DNA of 64,000 bases from Oceanithermus desulfurans (GTDB lineage: Bacteria; Deinococcota; Deinococci; Deinococcales; Marinithermaceae): the NCBI RefSeq assembly GCF_014201675.1, contig NZ_JACHEZ010000002.1, forward strand, positions 1 to 64,000, in the 5' to 3' direction. Shown one piece after another: positions 19,128 through 27,547 of this stretch. Each line of letters opens with the position of its first letter. Positions within the stretch are counted from its first letter, which is position 1. The notes under the pieces are model-generated. The model had not been told where the DNA came from. It ran no database searches and saw nothing but the letters and a program-made list of their open reading frames with translations. Made by a program: the position numbers and the translations under genes.

Positions 19128-19973
19128 CTAACGGCCCTTGCCGTTCACCTCGCGCTGGTGCGGCAGCGGAATGTACTGCACGCTCGGCTTGCCACCGCGC
19201 GGCTGGGGGTAGAGCTCCATCAACTCGTACACCTCGGGCGGCATCTCGGTGCTCACCGGCAGGCCGAAACCTCGCGCCTGGGCCACGTCGATGGGGTAGT
19301 CGTGGGTCCAGGTGCCCTGGCTGAGCAGGGTGGCCACGTCCTCGATGCGGTCGTCGGGGATCGTGTTCTTGAGCAGCCCCACGACGGTGTCCTTGACCTG
19401 CTTCAGCGCCTTCTTGGAGACGTCGGCGAGGATCAGGGTCTCGTCGTCGATGTCGGCGACCTCTTTCATCTCCAGCACCTTGACGATCGAGGCCGCGGGC
19501 TTGTTGCCGAGCTGCGGGTCCACCGGCCCCAGCACCGCGTTCTCGTCCATCACGATCTCGTCGGCGCCCAGGGCGATCAGCGTGCCACCGGACATGGCGT
19601 AGTGGGGCACGAAGACGGTCACCTTGGCGGGGTGGCGCTTGAGGGCCTCGGCGATCTGCTCGGCCGCCAGCACCAGCCCTCCCGGCGTGTGCAGGATCAG
19701 GTCGATGGGCACGTTCTTGTCGGTCATGCGGATGGCCCGGAGCACCTGCTCCGAGTCGTCGATGTCGATGAAGCGCGCCAGCGGGATGCCGAGCAGGCTG
19801 ATGGCCTCCTGGCGGTGGATCAGGGTGATCACCCGGCTCTTGCGCTTCTTCTCGAGCGCCGCCATCTTGCGGGCGCGCGCGGCGAAGAGGGCCTGCTGCT
19901 GAAAGTAGGGGCTCATCATCGAAAAGATGATGAAGAGCCAGAACAGTTGGCTGATCCAGTCGCTGCTGTTCAC
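19128..19973 (-). CDS. Membrane-bound ClpP-fold serine protease (SDH_sah / PF01972 family)
   Basis: A 281-residue protein with one N-terminal membrane helix (about 6-22) and a ClpP/crotonase-fold domain. HTPGG at 95-99 forms the oxyanion region, and Ser128 in YAMSGGTLIALGAD is the likely nucleophile. The family is related to SppA/S49 signal-peptide peptidases and archaeal membrane proteases that cleave membrane-protein ends. It is the last gene of a five-gene operon, directly behind a rhomboid protease (11-bp gap). Two membrane proteolysis enzymes in tandem suggest sequential intramembrane cleavage and peptide clearance. Confidence 0.85.
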   Translation of the reverse strand: MNSSDWISQLFWLFIIFSMMSPYFQQQALFAARARKMAALEKKRKSRVITLIHRQEAISLLGIPLARFIDIDDSEQVLRAIRMTDKNVPIDLILHTPGGLVLAAEQIAEALKRHPAKVTVFVPHYAMSGGTLIALGADEIVMDENAVLGPVDPQLGNKPAASIVKVLEMKEVADIDDETLILADVSKKALKQVKDTVVGLLKNTIPDDRIEDVATLLSQGTWTHDYPIDVAQARGFGLPVSTEMPPEVYELMELYPQPRGGKPSVQYIPLPHQREVNGKGR

Positions 19974-19984
19974 CTATGCACCTC

Positions 19985-20659
19985 CTAGAAACCGTACATG
20001 CCGTGCCAGAAGGGCTCGGCCTTGTATTCGCGCCGGGGCCGGGACAGGAAGGTGAGCAGGTAACCGACGGTGAACCCGCCCACGTGCGCCCACCAGGCCA
20101 CGCCCGGCAGCCCCAGGGCCCCGTAGAGGACCTGGATGAGCACCCAGTAGCCGATGAAGAAGGCGGCCGGGAACCAGAAGAAGATCGGGGGCAGCGGCCA
20201 GATCAGGGTCAGGATCCAGGCCGTGGGGAAGAGCAGGAAGTAGGCCCCCAGTACGCCGGAGATCGCCCCCGAGGCCCCGATCATGGGCACGGTGCTGCCG
20301 GGGAGGAAGAGGGCCTCGACGAGCGCGGCGCCGATTCCCGCCAGCAGGTAGACGAGCAGGTAGCGGCCGCCGCCCAGGCGCGCCTCCACCGCGGGGCCGA
20401 AGATCCAGAGGAACCACATGTTGCCCAGGATGTGCTCGAAGCCGCCGTGCAGAAACATGCTGGTGAAGATGCGGCCGAACTCGCCCGCGGGGTCGGCGAA
20501 GAAAAGCTTGGGCACGAACCCGTAGGCGTTCACTGCCCAGCGAAAGCCTTCGGGCCCCAGGCTCAGCTGCCAGAAGAAGACCAGGACGTTGGCGGCGATG
20601 AGCAGGCGCGTCACCAGCGCGGGTCCGTGGTGCCGGATCGAGTCGCGGATGGGAAACAC
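19985..20659 (-). CDS. Rhomboid family intramembrane serine protease
   Basis: A 224-residue polytopic protein with six or seven membrane helices. The catalytic dyad is visible: Ser130 in GASGAISG and His192 in AHVGGFTVGY. The L1-loop region has FGRIFTSMFLHGGFEHILGNM, typical of bacterial rhomboids. It should cleave transmembrane segments of other membrane proteins. It sits 3 bp after the RAMP-like gene and 11 bp before the SDH_sah protease gene, in the middle of the DUF505 operon. Confidence 0.93.
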   Translation of the reverse strand: MFPIRDSIRHHGPALVTRLLIAANVLVFFWQLSLGPEGFRWAVNAYGFVPKLFFADPAGEFGRIFTSMFLHGGFEHILGNMWFLWIFGPAVEARLGGGRYLLVYLLAGIGAALVEALFLPGSTVPMIGASGAISGVLGAYFLLFPTAWILTLIWPLPPIFFWFPAAFFIGYWVLIQVLYGALGLPGVAWWAHVGGFTVGYLLTFLSRPRREYKAEPFWHGMYGF

Positions 20660-20662
20660 GAA

Positions 20663-21394
20663 TCAGCCCTCCTTCCTCAGGTTCACCCAGCCCAGGCTGC
20701 GCCGGGTCTCGGGGTCGTAGAGGATCCGCTGCGGCAGCGGCCGGGTGCGGAAACGGCGCTCGAGCGCCCGGTCCGCGGCCGCCGAACGCGCGAAGGCCAG
20801 GAAGCGCCCGCCCTCGGGCTCCGGCGTCCAGTAACCCGCGCGCAGCGGCCAGAACGTCCCCTCGCCCTCGCGGGCCTCCAGCGCGCGGTACAGCGGCTCC
20901 GACTCGGGAAGGACCCGCGTCAGCTCCGCCGCCTCGGCGGAAGACAGCACCGCCCGGTACCGCCGCGCCGCCGCGGCCAGCCAGGTTTCCAGTTCGGGCT
21001 GCAGGAGGGCGGGCACCTCCGCGCGCCCTTCGAAGAGCTCCAGCTCGAGCCCGCCCTCCACCCGCCCCGCCGCGGTGTTTACCACCAGGACGCGCCGCCG
21101 CTCTGGCTCGGCGAGCGGCACGTCGGCCGGCGCCAGCGCCTCCAGTTCGGGCTGGCGCACTAGCAGCGCTTCCAGCATCGCCGCCGCCAGCTCGCCGGCG
21201 CTGCCCTTGAAGGCGTGCTGCGCGAAACGGCGCATCTCGGCGGCGAAGGCCTCGTCGCGCTCGATGGCGTAGGTCAGCGCCGCAGTCAGCAGCGCCTCGC
21301 GCAGGTCGGCCCCGGGAAGGTACGGCGCCCCGTCGCGCCGGGGAAAGCCTTCGGGGCCGGCGGCCAGGGGGCCCAGGGTCTCCAGTACGAACAC
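20663..21394 (-). CDS. Orphan Csm5/RAMP-like protein
   Basis: A 243-residue protein read from a GTG 2 bp after the upstream stop. The opening VFVLETLGPLAAG, then PYLPGADLREALLTAAL, mirrors the RAMP pattern of type III CRISPR subunits (L-x-PLHIG ... PYIPGSSLKGALR). The end, SLGWVNLRKEG, mirrors the terminal 'LGWVxL' of Csm5. Arg/Lys-rich segments precede it. No other csm/cmr genes, Cas10 or repeat array are nearby. It may be a domesticated RNA-binding RAMP serving the DUF505 operon. This assignment is pattern-based and uncertain. Confidence 0.45.
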   Translation of the reverse strand: MFVLETLGPLAAGPEGFPRRDGAPYLPGADLREALLTAALTYAIERDEAFAAEMRRFAQHAFKGSAGELAAAMLEALLVRQPELEALAPADVPLAEPERRRVLVVNTAAGRVEGGLELELFEGRAEVPALLQPELETWLAAAARRYRAVLSSAEAAELTRVLPESEPLYRALEAREGEGTFWPLRAGYWTPEPEGGRFLAFARSAAADRALERRFRTRPLPQRILYDPETRRSLGWVNLRKEG

Positions 21395-21396
21395 GT

Positions 21397-21891
21397 CTAG
21401 ACCTGCTTGAGGAAGACTTCGGGGAACTCGAAGAGCACCCGGTCGCGGGCGTAGTCGGGGCCTTCCTGGTAGGCCACGGAGACGTAGCCGGCGGCCTCGA
21501 GGCCGCGGTAGATCTCCTGGGCGGTGGTGTGGTCCACGCCGAGCTGCCGCTCGAAGAACTCCAGCGCCTCCTCCACCGCCTCGTCGCTCGCGCCCACGAA
21601 GGCGCCCCACTCGCCCTTGACCATCCGCGCCAGCGCCGCCAGCGACACCGGCCTGCTGGTAAAGATCCAGCGCGGGCTGGTGCCGGGCAGGTGGTGGGCG
21701 TGCCCCTCCTTCTCCAGCCGGCTGGCCCAGCGCACGGCCTGGGCGTGCTCCATCCCCGTCTGCATGAAGAGGGTCACCAGCGCGTCGCGCTCCCCCACCA
21801 GCCCCTGGGGGTAGGTCCGCGCCAGGTACCGGGCCAGTTCGGTTACGTCGCCCCGCTCGAGCAGCTGCTTCACCTGTTCCAGGTCCACCAT
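21397..21891 (-). CDS. Uncharacterised 164-residue protein, winged-helix-like
   Basis: A 164-residue cytosolic protein without signal or membrane segments. The secondary-structure pattern is mostly helical, with HLPGTSPRWIFTSRPVSL and TTAQEIYRGLEAAGYVSVAYQEG resembling winged-helix units (helix, helix, then a beta wing). I do not recognise a family. It lies 10 bp after DUF505 and 2 bp before the RAMP-like gene, so it belongs to the same transcript and may be its DNA- or RNA-binding component. Confidence 0.6.
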   Translation of the reverse strand: MVDLEQVKQLLERGDVTELARYLARTYPQGLVGERDALVTLFMQTGMEHAQAVRWASRLEKEGHAHHLPGTSPRWIFTSRPVSLAALARMVKGEWGAFVGASDEAVEEALEFFERQLGVDHTTAQEIYRGLEAAGYVSVAYQEGPDYARDRVLFEFPEVFLKQV

Positions 21892-21901
21892 GGCGGCCTC
21901 C

Positions 21902-23899
21902 TTACTCCAACTCTACGAGACCGTGGACGTCCTCGCCGGGATTCATGGCCTCCGCGGCCTCAAGCAGCCGCAGCCCCGCCTCGTTGACCGAGTTGCGCCC
22001 CACGAAGCCGGCCGCGCGGGCGGCCTCGAGGGTGTCCTCGAAGACGTCGCGGGGCAGCCCGCTGTACTCGATGGCCTCGCTCAGGTTGCGCGGCAGCACG
22101 CGCACGCGCTTTTCCTTGACGTAGAGGCTGCCCACGGCCCGCAGGGCCTCGACGACGCGGAAGATCAGCGGGTTGACCGGGTGGCCGAAGCCCTCGGGCA
22201 CGCCCGCGAGCGCGCGGTCGAGCAGCTCGCCGGCGCGGGTCTCGACGACGTTGCCGTCGGGAAGGCGGTCGATCAGGTGGCGCGCCTCCAGCTTTTCCAG
22301 CGCCCAGCGGATGCGCTCGCGGTCGAGCCGGCCCTCGAGCGCGGCGTAGACCTCGTCCTCGCTCATGCCGCGGGCGGGGACGACGTGGAAGACCATCAGC
22401 TCGTAGCGCGAGAGGTGCGGCAGCCGCTCGACGTGCTCCGCCAGCTGGGCGTAGAAGAGCCCCGAGCGCGTGGGTTCGGCGCTGCCCACGAGCCCCTGCT
22501 CGCGCGCCTCGCGCCACCAGGCGTACCCCGGGGCCGAGAAGCTGCGGCGGGTCAGGGTCACGGCCTTGACCGCGGTGGCGCTCACGTCGCGGCGCTGGGC
22601 CCGCTGGTCGTCGAGGACCAGCTCGCCCCAGTCGGTCAGGTAGAAGACTTCCTTGCCCTTCTCGTCCTCACCGGTCTCGAGGAGACCGAAGGACTCGAGG
22701 CTCAAGAGCGCCTCGCGCAGGTCGAAGTTGTCGTCGTACCAGCGCGCCAGGTCCGCCGCGGCCTGGAAGCGCTCGGCGATGAGGCGCTGCTTTTCGGGCA
22801 TCTCGTCCAGCTTGCGCCCGTACTTTTCCACGAGCGCCTTGTACTCGGCCGCCTTGCGGTCGATCATCGCCCGTCGGAGCGCCTCGAAGCTCGGGCGTTC
22901 CTCGGGGTTCGTCTCGCTGGCCTTCTGCCACAGCGCCGCGATCTGCTCGAGCACCTCGGCCTCTTCGGCCTCGAGCGCGAAGCTCCACACCTCCTCGCGG
23001 ACGCCGCCCTGCCACAGCCGCAGGGCCTCGAGCGCCCACTCGCCCGCGGGCAGCAGCTCGCCCGCGGGGCCCACGTAGCCCAGGGCCTGCAGCGTGGCCA
23101 GCCCCGCCTCGGTCGCCTCGCCGGCGTCGACGTAGTCGGCCAGCGCCCCGAGGATGTCGGCGGTCAGCACGTCGCCCTCGCCCCAGCCGCCGGTGGCCAG
23201 CGCCTTCTTGACCGCCTGCCCCAGCGCGGTGAAGGCGAAGACGTCGGAGTCGGGCAGCGAGTAGGCGACGAGCCGCATCGCCTCGAGCCGCTGCTCGTCG
23301 TGCGCGGGCGTGGGCAGCTCGCTCGCCGGTGCCGGGCCCAGCGGCAGCTTGCGCACCGCCTCGGCCAGCGCCGCGTCGATCTCGAGGCCGGGTTCGGCGG
23401 CGCGGTAGATCTCCAGCACCCGGCGCCCGGCGCTGGAGAGGGTCAGGAACTCCTTCTTGCTGGCGCGGTCGCGCACCCGCACGGCCAGGCCCCGCTCCAT
23501 CAGGGCGTCCGCGGCCAGCGGCCCCACCCGTCCGGCGCGCTCGGCGGCGTCGAGCATGGCTACGACCTCGCTACCGATCCAGCGCCAGCCCTCGGGCCAG
23601 GCCTCGGGGCGGGCGAGGCCGCGCCCCTCGAGCACCACCAGCTCGCCCTCCGCGCCCGCTTCGGTTTCGGGGCGCGCGTCGGGGCCCTGGGCGTAAAGGT
23701 CGCGGAGTAACAGCGCCAGCTCACGGCCGAAGTAGGTCGGGACGATCCGCACCGGCGTGCTGAAACGCGCCAGGCCCGCGAGCTCCAGCTCCACGAAGGT
23801 GGGCTCGTCCACCTCCTCGAGCGGGGTGTAGGGCTTGTTGGCCTGCTCGTCCGCGAGCAGACGTTCGAGCGCCTGCGCGTGCTCCTTTTTTATCACCAT
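21902..23899 (-). CDS. DUF505 family protein
   Basis: A 665-residue cytosolic protein, first gene of a five-gene operon. It consists of repeated winged-helix-like modules rich in E/A/L/R (SSAGRRVLEIYRA, TALGQAVKKALATGG, YLTDWGELVLDD, ETRAGELLDRALAG), as expected of DUF505 proteins known mainly from archaea and thermophilic bacteria. No enzyme motif is visible. A strong AGGAGG ribosome site lies 10 bp before the ATG. The promoter region upstream is an AT-rich island. The tight linkage to a RAMP-like protein and two membrane proteases is the main clue to its role. Confidence 0.75.
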   Translation of the reverse strand: MVIKKEHAQALERLLADEQANKPYTPLEEVDEPTFVELELAGLARFSTPVRIVPTYFGRELALLLRDLYAQGPDARPETEAGAEGELVVLEGRGLARPEAWPEGWRWIGSEVVAMLDAAERAGRVGPLAADALMERGLAVRVRDRASKKEFLTLSSAGRRVLEIYRAAEPGLEIDAALAEAVRKLPLGPAPASELPTPAHDEQRLEAMRLVAYSLPDSDVFAFTALGQAVKKALATGGWGEGDVLTADILGALADYVDAGEATEAGLATLQALGYVGPAGELLPAGEWALEALRLWQGGVREEVWSFALEAEEAEVLEQIAALWQKASETNPEERPSFEALRRAMIDRKAAEYKALVEKYGRKLDEMPEKQRLIAERFQAAADLARWYDDNFDLREALLSLESFGLLETGEDEKGKEVFYLTDWGELVLDDQRAQRRDVSATAVKAVTLTRRSFSAPGYAWWREAREQGLVGSAEPTRSGLFYAQLAEHVERLPHLSRYELMVFHVVPARGMSEDEVYAALEGRLDRERIRWALEKLEARHLIDRLPDGNVVETRAGELLDRALAGVPEGFGHPVNPLIFRVVEALRAVGSLYVKEKRVRVLPRNLSEAIEYSGLPRDVFEDTLEAARAAGFVGRNSVNEAGLRLLEAAEAMNPGEDVHGLVELE

Positions 23900-23984
23900 C
23901 TTGTGTTCCTCCTATCGTTCAGTCTAGTCCAGCCGGCGCGCGCCGCCGCACGCCGGAGCCGGCCCCTTACGGGCAGCATCGATA

Positions 23985-24062
23985 CCGCAACTTTATTGAT
24001 TGCATACCACAGCGAATATGTCAATGTAATGGCTTATGGTTCTTGATATATCCAGACTATAG
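23985..24062 (-). promoter_or_regulatory. AT-rich promoter island of the DUF505 operon
   Basis: About 75 bp of clearly AT-rich DNA in a 70 % GC background. On the minus strand a perfect TTGACA (24024-24019) is followed by TATGCAAT and AATCAATAAA stretches. None gives an ideal 17-bp-spaced -10, so the exact -10 is unclear. The distance to the DUF505 start leaves an untranslated leader of about 90 nt whose 23935-23965 part has GC-rich inverted sequences. The region also separates this operon from the end of the gene at 24109. Confidence 0.5.
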
Positions 24063-24108
24063 CCGGAGCGCGTCGGCGCCCCTCCGGCCTCTCCGGGTTG
24101 CCCTGGGT

Positions 24109-25221
24109 TCAGGTTTCCTCGTCGAAGAAGAGCTCGGCCTTGATCTCGCGTTCCTCTTCCAGGTTGCCGCCCAGCGCCGCCCCGAGCACCCCGATCGTCG
24201 CGGTGAAGACGGCGTAGCGCAGCAGGTGCTCGGCCGTGGGGGCGAGGCCCATCCAGGCCTCGAGCAGCGCCCGGGGCAGGATCCAGGCCCCCGCGAGCGA
24301 GAGCAGGAGCAGGCCCAGCCACAACGAGAGCATCCCCAGCCCCAGCGTTCCCAGCAGCACCAGACGGGTGCGGGCCAGCTGCTCGCGCCAGGCGTGCTCG
24401 CGGCCGAGGCGGCCCAGGTCCTGCCCCGAGAAGATGAAGACCGCGGCGGCCACGACGCTGAGCGCCGCCAGACCCAGCACCGCCCGCCAGGAAAGGTGCG
24501 CCCCCAGCGCCCAGGCGTCCGAAGTGAGGAGGAAGTAGACGACGCTCACCGCCGCGGCGGCGCTGAGCCGTCCCAGGTAGATCGGCATCCGCCAGGGGCG
24601 GTAGCCCCAGATGGCCGCGAGGATCTCGCGCGGGTCCTTGGCGAAGGTGCGGCCGTAGAAGCTCAGCGCCCCCCAGCGCGCACGCACGTCCTCGAGACGG
24701 GTGCGCGCCACCTCCTCAAGCTGGCGCCGCGCCTGTTCGCGCTGCGCCGCGGGGAAGGGCGCAGGCGCCAGGTCCTCGGGGTTCTCGACCGGACGCATGG
24801 GGCCCGACGCGGCGTGGTCCAGCCCCCAGAGGTGGCCGAGCAGGTGGAGCGCCAGCGCCGCCAGGCGCTCGGCGAGCCGGGCCCCCGAGCCCAGCCGGCT
24901 GCTGGAGATCACCGCCGCCTCCAGCGCCGAGCTGGGCACGCCCAGGGTGCTGGGTCCGTGGCGCGAGATCAGCTCGTTGGGCACCACGACGAGGACGTAG
25001 TCCCAGTGCCGGTGCAGCTTTTCGGCCACGCCCACCTCGAGCAGGTCGACGGGGTCGAGGGCGCCGCGGGGCATGAAGGCGCGGCGCTCGGAGGTTTCGA
25101 TCCGCCAGGCGAACTCGGGAAAGGTTTGGCTCAGCTGGTCGTGCAGCCGCTTGCGGGCGGCGTCGTAGGCGGCCAGCACCTCGGGGTCGCGCAGGTCGGC
25201 GCCCAGCACCCACCCCAGCAC
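24109..25221 (-). CDS. Membrane protein with degenerate metzincin-like motif
   Basis: A 370-residue protein. The N-terminal 200 residues are soluble and carry H126-LLG-H130-LWGL-D-H136, the zinc-binding pattern of archaemetzincin-type proteases (HExGHxxGxxH) but with the catalytic Glu replaced by Leu127. All three zinc-ligand histidines remain. The rest has four membrane segments (about 220-235, 247-265, 295-320 and 335-355). It may be a zinc-binding, non-catalytic sensor or scaffold. It starts at a GTG 16 bp after PsiE and is the last gene of the GNAT-thioredoxin-PsiE operon. Confidence 0.6.
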   Translation of the reverse strand: MLGWVLGADLRDPEVLAAYDAARKRLHDQLSQTFPEFAWRIETSERRAFMPRGALDPVDLLEVGVAEKLHRHWDYVLVVVPNELISRHGPSTLGVPSSALEAAVISSSRLGSGARLAERLAALALHLLGHLWGLDHAASGPMRPVENPEDLAPAPFPAAQREQARRQLEEVARTRLEDVRARWGALSFYGRTFAKDPREILAAIWGYRPWRMPIYLGRLSAAAAVSVVYFLLTSDAWALGAHLSWRAVLGLAALSVVAAAVFIFSGQDLGRLGREHAWREQLARTRLVLLGTLGLGMLSLWLGLLLLSLAGAWILPRALLEAWMGLAPTAEHLLRYAVFTATIGVLGAALGGNLEEEREIKAELFFDEET

Positions 25222-25237
25222 GACCTCGGGGCGGGCT

Positions 25238-25678
25238 TCAGGAATCGGCCTCCTCCTCCCCTACCGGGTGGCGGGGCGGCGGCCAGCGCACCGCCAGGGT
25301 GCGGGCGAGCATCAGCAGCAGGATGCCCGCGGTCCACCCGACCACTTCCAGGCCCTGGTAGTCGTGGGCGTAGAGCTTGATGATCAGCTCCCGCAGCAGG
25401 AAGATGGCGCCGGCGTCGAGGAGGACGTGGATGCGCACCCGCTGCCACTCGAAGTAGTCCACGAAAGTGCGCACGAGCTCGATGACGACGAGCAGCGTCA
25501 GCGCGTCGGTGATCAGCGTCTGGAAGGCCTCGGGGGTGGTGCCAGGGCCCAGGGTGTGCCCCAGGTTGGCCAGCACCCGCCAGACCCCCACGAACATGCC
25601 CAGGACGAGCACCACGATGGCCAGGTTGAAGGCCACCTGGATGCTCAGCTTGTACAGCCGCGTCACCGGCCCTTGCAT
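25238..25678 (-). CDS. PsiE-family membrane protein
   Basis: A 146-residue protein with four membrane helices. LVVIELVRTFVDYFEWQRVR followed by HVLLDAGAIFLLRELII matches the phosphate-starvation-inducible PsiE family (PF06146), whose function is unknown. It is 4 bp behind the thioredoxin-fold gene and overlaps no neighbour. Nothing at the sequence level (no Pho box seen) shows phosphate control here. Confidence 0.8.
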   Translation of the reverse strand: MQGPVTRLYKLSIQVAFNLAIVVLVLGMFVGVWRVLANLGHTLGPGTTPEAFQTLITDALTLLVVIELVRTFVDYFEWQRVRIHVLLDAGAIFLLRELIIKLYAHDYQGLEVVGWTAGILLLMLARTLAVRWPPPRHPVGEEEADS

Positions 25679-25682
25679 CGTC

Positions 25683-26183
25683 CTAGCAACCGCTGGGTTC
25701 GGCCAGTTCGTACTCGCCCTTGTTCTCCAGGTCGGTGATCAGGGGTTTGGCCCGGGCCTCGAGCGCGGCGGCGGCGCGCTCGGCCAGGGTGTTGAGCGCG
25801 AGCTTGTGGAAGCCGGTGAAGGCCACGTCCACCTTCCCGTCCGCGAAGTAGTGGACGGTGGGCACGTGGGTGGCGCCGAAGGCCTCAAGCACCGCGCAGC
25901 CCTCGGCGACGACCGGGTAGCCCTCGAGGTAGTTGCCCAGGTACCCCTTGACGTAGCGCTCGGTGGCCTCGCGGTCCGCGCTGGAGACCAGCCATACGGG
26001 CAGCTCGGGCAGCATCTCCTGCAGCTTGCGCAGGAAACCGACCACGTTGCGGCTGGCGGCGACGTCGGGGTGGACGAAGGCCAGCACCAACGCCTGCGGG
26101 GGCGCGGCGAGGTCGAGCTCGCGTCCGTCCAGGGCGGTGAGCTTGAGGTGGGGCGGTTCGGCTCCTTTGGGCAGTACGTTCAT
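25683..26183 (-). CDS. Thioredoxin-fold protein lacking the CxxC motif
   Basis: A 166-residue cytosolic protein with a peroxiredoxin/thioredoxin-like outline: KGAEPPHLKLTALDGRELDL, LVLAFVHPDVAASRNVV at the usual active-site position, and a later THVPTVHYF cis-proline loop. The active-site cysteines are missing (HPDVAASR), and the only C-terminal cysteine is in EPSGC. It may be a redox-inactive partner or use the C-terminal cysteine. AAAGGAGG precedes the ATG, which fixes the start. It lies 11 bp after the GNAT gene in the same operon. Confidence 0.7.
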   Translation of the reverse strand: MNVLPKGAEPPHLKLTALDGRELDLAAPPQALVLAFVHPDVAASRNVVGFLRKLQEMLPELPVWLVSSADREATERYVKGYLGNYLEGYPVVAEGCAVLEAFGATHVPTVHYFADGKVDVAFTGFHKLALNTLAERAAAALEARAKPLITDLENKGEYELAEPSGC

Positions 26184-26194
26184 TCCGGCCTCCT

Positions 26195-26629
26195 TTAGAG
26201 CATGCGGCGTTTCCACAGGCGTGCGGGCTCGAGCCCCAGGGCCTCCAGGGCCGCTTCGGGCAGGTAGGACCCCTCGGCCTCCAGCACCTCGACGTCGAGG
26301 GCGCCCACGGTGCGGGCCACCCCGAAGGCCTGCTCTAGAAGGCGCAGGGCGTGCTCGGGGCTTTGGTAGCCGGGGTCGAGCACGAGCCGGTCCACCACGG
26401 CGACCGGGCCGTCGTCGTAGAGGCCCCGCCGCAACCACAGGGTCACCGCGCCCACGACTCGGCCCTCGTCCTCGAGCACGACCAGCGTGGTGCCCTCGCC
26501 CCCCAGGAAACGCAGCAGCTGGGCGTTCAGTTCGCCCACCAGCTCCGGCTCCAGCCGCCTTCCCACGATCCCCTCGAGCAGGCGACGCAGGTCGGCGGCG
26601 TCCCGCGGTTCTCCCGCCCGCACGCGCAT
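26195..26629 (-). CDS. GNAT-family N-acetyltransferase
   Basis: A 144-residue protein with the GNAT core: an N-terminal RAGEPRDAADLRRLLEG helix pair, the strand LVVLEDEGRVVGAVTLWL, and VDRLVLDPGYQSPEHALRLL as the degenerate acetyl-CoA loop. The substrate is unknown. The promoter TATAAT (26644-26639) ends 9 nt before the ATG, so the transcript has almost no leader. It is the first gene of the four-gene operon that ends with the metzincin-like membrane protein. Confidence 0.8.
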   Translation of the reverse strand: MRVRAGEPRDAADLRRLLEGIVGRRLEPELVGELNAQLLRFLGGEGTTLVVLEDEGRVVGAVTLWLRRGLYDDGPVAVVDRLVLDPGYQSPEHALRLLEQAFGVARTVGALDVEVLEAEGSYLPEAALEALGLEPARLWKRRML

Positions 26630-26710
26630 ACCAAGGCGATTATACGCGGCCGCCGGGGGACGGCCGTCCGTCTCATGAGGCCTTGCGCAACGCATGCCAA
26701 ACTGGAAAGG

Positions 26711-27547
26711 ATGCGCGTCGTCGTGATCAGCGGCCTCTCCGGCGCCGGCAAGAGCACGGCCCTGGCCCACTTGGAAGACCTGGGCTACTTTGCGGTGGAC
26801 AACCTGCCCCCCGCGCTCTGGGCCGAGCTCGTCCCCGCGCTGGAGGCCGCGGGGGTGCGGCGGGCCGCGCTGGGGATCGACGTGCGCGCCCGCGCCTTCC
26901 TGGACGCGGCGCCGGCCGCGATCGACGCCCTCGCCGGCGCCGGCGCGGGGCCGGTCCTCGTCTTCCTCGAGGCCCGGCCCGAGGTCCTGCTCGCGCGCTA
27001 CAACCTCACCCGGCGGGCCCACCCGCTCCGCGGCGGCCACCTGCTGCGCGAAATCGAGGCCGAGCGCAGGCTGCTGGCGCCGCTGCGCGGCCGCGCCGAC
27101 TGGATCCTCGACACCAGCGAGACCGGCCCCGGCGAGCTGGGCGAGCGGCTGGCCCAGCTGCTCGGCGAGGAGCGCCCCTTCGTGCTGCGGCTGATCTCCT
27201 TCGGTTACAAGTGGGGGCCGCCCCAGGTGGCTGACCTGCTGCTCGACGTGCGCGCCCTGCCCAACCCTCACTGGGACGAGGCGCTGCGGCCGCGCAGCGG
27301 CACGGACCCCGAGGTCGCCGCCTACGTCTTCACCGCCGAGGCCGAGCCCTACTACCGCGCCCTGCGCGAGACCGCCGCCCGCGCCGCGGCCGCCGCCCGC
27401 GCCGCGGGGCGCAGCGGCTACACCGTCGCCGTCGGCTGCACCGGCGGCCGCCACCGCTCGGTGGCCGTCGTCGAGCGGCTGGCGCGCGAGCTGGGCGAAG
27501 ACTTCGAGGTCGAACGGGAGCACCGCGATGTGGGCAAAGAGGGCTAG
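26711..27547 (+). CDS. rapZ: RNase adapter / nucleotide-binding protein RapZ
   Basis: A 278-residue protein with P-loop GLSGAGKST at residues 8-16, the VDNLPP segment, and the conserved C-terminal domain with SFGYKWGPP, FDVRALPNPHW-like sequence, and GCTGGRHRSV. In enterobacteria RapZ senses glucosamine-6-phosphate and guides RNase E; elsewhere it binds UDP-sugars or small RNA and its target is unclear. It overlaps yvcK by 20 bp, the usual pairing. The expected third partner, whiA, does not follow. Confidence 0.95.
   Translation: MRVVVISGLSGAGKSTALAHLEDLGYFAVDNLPPALWAELVPALEAAGVRRAALGIDVRARAFLDAAPAAIDALAGAGAGPVLVFLEARPEVLLARYNLTRRAHPLRGGHLLREIEAERRLLAPLRGRADWILDTSETGPGELGERLAQLLGEERPFVLRLISFGYKWGPPQVADLLLDVRALPNPHWDEALRPRSGTDPEVAAYVFTAEAEPYYRALRETAARAAAAARAAGRSGYTVAVGCTGGRHRSVAVVERLARELGEDFEVEREHRDVGKEG

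Noticed and set aside
20663-21610. Longer start for the RAMP-like gene
   Set aside because: The extra 72 codons lie inside the upstream gene and read as a shadow frame; the GTG 2 bp after its stop gives the expected RAMP opening.
23985-24062. AT-rich island as an origin of replication or att site
   Set aside because: No DnaA boxes, integrase or flanking direct repeats are visible; its place before DUF505 fits a promoter.
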